From Demequina oxidasica (GTDB lineage Bacteria > Actinomycetota > Actinomycetes > Actinomycetales > Demequinaceae): DNA of 64,000 nt. Below are positions 61,796 to 64,000 of the stretch, piece after piece. Both the position numbers and the translations under genes were made by a program. Each line of letters opens with the position of its first letter. Position 1 is the first letter of the stretch. The notes beneath the pieces were generated by a model. The model saw nothing but the letters and a program-made list of their open reading frames with translations. It made no database searches and was not told the origin of the DNA. The DNA is taken from positions 1,145,322 to 1,209,321 of the forward strand of contig NZ_BBRE01000001.1 in NCBI RefSeq assembly GCF_000975115.1, read 5' to 3'.

Positions 61796-62695
61796 TTACC
61801 TCGTGAGGTGTGTCGTTCTGGCGTGGGTGGTGTTCATTTCGGACTGTGTTTCAAAGTCGACTGGGGTGAGGTAGTTGATGCTGGAGTGGCGTCGTGCTCG
61901 GTTGTGCCAGATCTCGATGTACTCGAAGATTGCGTTGGAGAGCTCGAGTCGTGTATTCCACCGTTGACGGTTCAGCAGCTCGATCTGCATTGACGACCAG
62001 AACGATTCCATCATTGCATTGTCGAGTCCGTCGCCCACGGTGCCGAACGAAGGCATGAGACCTGCACTCCGGATTCGGTTGCCGAAGGCCCAAGAAGTGA
62101 ATTGGGCTCCATGATCTGCGTGAACAATACCGCCGGGTGCGGGATTGCGGGTCTTGATCGCCATGTCCAAGGCGCTGAGAACGAGCCGGGTGTCTTGGCT
62201 GGAGTCGATGGACCATCCGACGATTTTGCGGCTGAAGGCATCGAGCACGCAGCAACAGTAAAGCCAACCTTCACGAGTGCGATGTTGCGTGATATCGGTG
62301 ACCCACAGCTCGTTTGGCCGTGACCGGTGGAACTTTCGATTGACGAGGTCATCAGCGGTGACGACGCCACGCAACCGTTTGATCCGCGAGGGTCCTGGCA
62401 GACCACGCAGCCCCTCAATGGTCATCAGAGTGCCCACCAGGTGGTCGCTGACGCTGACGCCCATCCCAAGCGTGAGTTCGGCATGGACCCGCCGGTATCC
62501 GTAAGTCCCCTTGGACGACAGATGGACCTCACGGATGAGGCCGGTCAACCACTCCCGCCGCATCGCAGTGGGCGAGGTTGAGCGATTGCGGTAGCGGTAG
62601 TAACCGGGCTTCGACACACCCAGGATGCGACAGCATGTCAGGACTGGATGTCCGGCGGCGACAAGGACGTCGTGTCCCCTAAGTGAATCCTTTTG
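61796..62695 (-). CDS. IS3-family transposase OrfB (DDE integrase domain)
   Basis: This is the catalytic part of the transposase, reached by a -1 frameshift from orfA. It has the HTH_21 region (RREWLTGLIREVH, GTYGYRRVHAEL) and an rve-type integrase core with WVTDITQH (first Asp), GIVHADHGAQFTS (second Asp) and DNAMMESFWSSM (catalytic Glu), followed by the usual YNRRRxH-like HNRARRHSSI. All three catalytic residues are present, so the enzyme may be active. The frame also continues upstream in the orfA region without meaning. Confidence 0.9.
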   Translation of the reverse strand, partial: QKDSLRGHDVLVAAGHPVLTCCRILGVSKPGYYRYRNRSTSPTAMRREWLTGLIREVHLSSKGTYGYRRVHAELTLGMGVSVSDHLVGTLMTIEGLRGLPGPSRIKRLRGVVTADDLVNRKFHRSRPNELWVTDITQHRTREGWLYCCCVLDAFSRKIVGWSIDSSQDTRLVLSALDMAIKTRNPAPGGIVHADHGAQFTSWAFGNRIRSAGLMPSFGTVGDGLDNAMMESFWSSMQIELLNRQRWNTRLELSNAIFEYIEIWHNRARRHSSINYLTPVDFETQSEMNTTHARTTHLTR

Positions 62696-62972
62696 GGTGG
62701 GGCTTGTCCTCCCCAACAAGACTCGCCGCGACCTGCAAAATCTCGACCTCACGCTCGAGCTCTCGAATCCGTTTTCGTGCTGCCTTAAGTTCTGCGTTTT
62801 CTCCGGTGGTGATGCCCGAGATCTCGCCATGGTCGACGCGGTCTTGGCGCACCCAATTACGCAAGCAGCCCTCGCTAACGCCCAGGCTAGGGGCAACAGC
62901 GGTGATGGGTTTGCCGGCACGCACCAACGCGACCGCTCGGTAACGAAACTGGGCAGGATAGGCCTTCGGCAT
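62679..62972 (-). CDS. IS3-family transposase OrfA
   Basis: The 97-residue protein has an N-terminal helix-turn-helix (YPAQFRYRAVALVRAGKP, SLGVSEGCLRNWVRQ) and a C-terminal leucine-zipper-like helix (ENAELKAARKRIRELEREVEIL). The start is ATG 62972. Near its end lies the heptamer C CCA AAA (plus-strand TTTTGGG, 62691-62697), where ribosomes can slip -1 into orfB before the stop at 62679. Confidence 0.9.
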   Translation of the reverse strand: MPKAYPAQFRYRAVALVRAGKPITAVAPSLGVSEGCLRNWVRQDRVDHGEISGITTGENAELKAARKRIRELEREVEILQVAASLVGEDKPHPKGFT

Positions 62973-63041
62973 GTTCAGACTCCTTGTACTCGAGCCAAAA
63001 CAACACTCTGCCACTGGTAACCAAACTATGGGGCAGGTCAA

Positions 63042-63070
63042 CGGGTCAACGAAACCCGGGGCAGTCCCAC
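63042..63070. other. Possible end of a second, lost insertion sequence
   Basis: Next to the IS end is GGGTCAACGAAACCCGGGGC; its reverse complement has the GCCCCGGGTTTCGTTGACC form common at IS3-family ends in actinobacteria. No transposase belongs to it here. Confidence 0.3.
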
Positions 63071-63079
63071 GTGCGAGGA

Positions 63080-63385
63080 GTGGAGGTTCTGAGCCCGATA
63101 ATCACGTTGTTCGGTGATCGATGGAGCTTGAGCATCAAGTGTCCCTGGACGGGGACTATAGGTGGTCGAAGTCGGTCTTGGGACGACGACGACATCGAGG
63201 GACGCATGCAAATCCAGGACTACGTTGGAGAGCTAGTTGGCGAAAGTTTGGTCGAGGTGATCCAGTCGGGAAGGTCGGTCTGGTTCAAATTTTCTACATC
63301 GACATTGGTCGTGACCCCGGACACAGATCTTGACCCATGGGTTCTTACTTTGCCCGGAGGGTTCATGGTCGGCGGGCTTCAGTGA
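63080..63385 (+). CDS. Hypothetical small protein, possibly 5'-truncated
   Basis: From GTG 63080 (or GTG 63071) the frame encodes about 101 residues that look like a real beta-rich protein: VEVLSPIITLFGDRWSLSIK at the N-terminus and a C-terminus with TLVVTPDTDLDPWVLTLPGG. The upstream part of the frame lies in the IS, so the natural start may have been cut. The acidic, Trp-rich character is like small single-domain proteins found beside polymorphic toxin genes. No function is assigned. Confidence 0.4.
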   Translation: MEVLSPIITLFGDRWSLSIKCPWTGTIGGRSRSWDDDDIEGRMQIQDYVGELVGESLVEVIQSGRSVWFKFSTSTLVVTPDTDLDPWVLTLPGGFMVGGLQ

Positions 63386-63453
63386 TGTGTTGGCACAGCA
63401 AGTTGCCCGGGATTTCGGAACGATCGGGGGAGCAGACTGAACTTCCCCCCGGT

Positions 63454-64000
63454 TTAGTTTTGGGCCGCGCGTCTGATTTGCGTTGTATTGATGGTCTCCA
63501 TGCAGTAGCTGAACTGCGTCACGATGTTCAGGCGGTACAGCGAATACCGGGAGTAGGCGCGAAAGCCGGACGCGGCATCGGGCAACTTGGTACCCGCCGC
63601 CTTGTTGACGACCCACGAACCGAACCGCTGCATCGTCTTCTTGAAGGGTGAGAAGTGTTCGATGGTGTGTGTCTGGCGGTCGCCCATGACGATGTCCGCG
63701 TCACCGGCGATGATGGGGGCCACCAGGTCGCCGATGCGGTCGCCGGGGTATTGGTTGTCGCCGTCGGTGTTGACGACGATGTCGGCGCCGATGCTCAGGG
63801 CGTACTCGACGCCATCGCGGAAAGAACGTGCTAGCCCCATGTTGCGGGCGTGGCGGACGATGTGGGTGACGCCGTGCGCGCGGGCGACCTCGACAGTGCG
63901 GTCCGAAGAACCGTCGTCGATGATCACGATCTCAATTTCATCCACGCCGTCGAGGTGCGTGGGTAGGCCTTCGAGCACGCTCGCGAGCGTGGACTCCTCG
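63454..64000 (-). pseudogene. Truncated second copy of the GT2 glycosyltransferase
   Basis: The frame enters from beyond base 64000 (reading EESTLASVLEGL) and matches the intact GT2 protein closely through VIIDDGSSDRTVEVA, VNTDGDNQYPGD and QFSYCMETI, then diverges at 63490 into 11 unrelated residues (NTTQIRRAAQN) and a stop. The C-terminal 145 or so residues, including both membrane segments, are missing. It is unlikely to be functional. Its 5' end lies outside the window. Confidence 0.88.
63490..64000. repeat. Duplicated segment, copy B
   Basis: This is the partner of 55718-56228 in the same orientation. The left boundary is abrupt at 63490, immediately after unrelated AT-richer sequence. 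Confidence 0.9.

Larger units (their letters stand above)
61775..63041 (-). mobile_element. IS3-family insertion sequence, about 1267 bp
   Basis: Terminal inverted repeats begin TTGACCTGCCCC and continue to GTTTGGTTACC on both ends (61775-61800 and 63016-63041), with 3 mismatches in 26 bases. Ends of the TG...CA type suit the IS3 family. It encodes overlapping orfA and orfB on the minus strand. The 3-base flanks (GTT left, CGG right) do not form a target duplication, so the element is old or was part of a later rearrangement. Confidence 0.88.

Overview
The window is high-GC DNA from an actinobacterium, most likely an order Micrococcales relative. This rests on a pknB/pknA/pbpA/rodA/pstP/fhaB/fhaA block, CrgA, a class E sortase, a C50 carotenoid operon and several starts that look leaderless. 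I cannot name the genus. Genes are densely packed, often with 4-base ATGA/GTGA overlaps.

Layout. 1-774: C-terminal end of a metallophosphoesterase. 779-7225: glycerol catabolism (glpK, a SorC-type regulator, divergent glpD) and a membrane-anchored alpha/beta hydrolase that shares the regulator-type operator. 7300-15983: galactoside utilisation (GH42 beta-galactosidase, two ABC permeases, a binding lipoprotein, GH36 alpha-galactosidase, divergent LacI regulator with three evenly spaced operators). 16093-34697: a block that matches the conserved actinobacterial origin-proximal order (cyclophilin, rhomboid, crgA, sortase, pabA/trpG, then pknB to fhaA and tRNA-Leu). A six-gene C50 carotenoid operon, crtE-B-I-Ye-Yf-Eb, is interposed between pabA/trpG and pknB.

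34859-47674: the most interesting region. It is a sugar or polyol locus with a LacI regulator, ribose-type ABC importer, FGGY kinase, LacD/YihT-like aldolase, second LacI regulator, xylulose-reductase-like SDR, P-loop sugar kinase, mannitol-dehydrogenase-family enzyme and a YihS-like aldose-ketose isomerase. Identical palindromic operators stand at the two outer promoters, so both halves look like one regulon. The gene combination resembles sulfoglycolysis or hexitol pathways but matches neither exactly.

47743-51514: housekeeping genes (DJ-1/PfpI, phosphate transporter, YchJ-like, YgjV-like fused to GNAT, S4 protein). 51775-56260: a cell-surface polysaccharide operon (GT2, nitroreductase-like, flippase-like, pyruvyl transferase). 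56313-64000: a damaged accessory zone. A 5'-truncated binding protein and a 5'-truncated RHS protein are joined head to head. These are followed by an RHS C-terminal domain with a possible membrane immunity protein, an IS3-family element with a -1 slippery site, and a truncated second copy of the GT2 gene.

All family calls come from motifs and remembered family sequences; no search was run.
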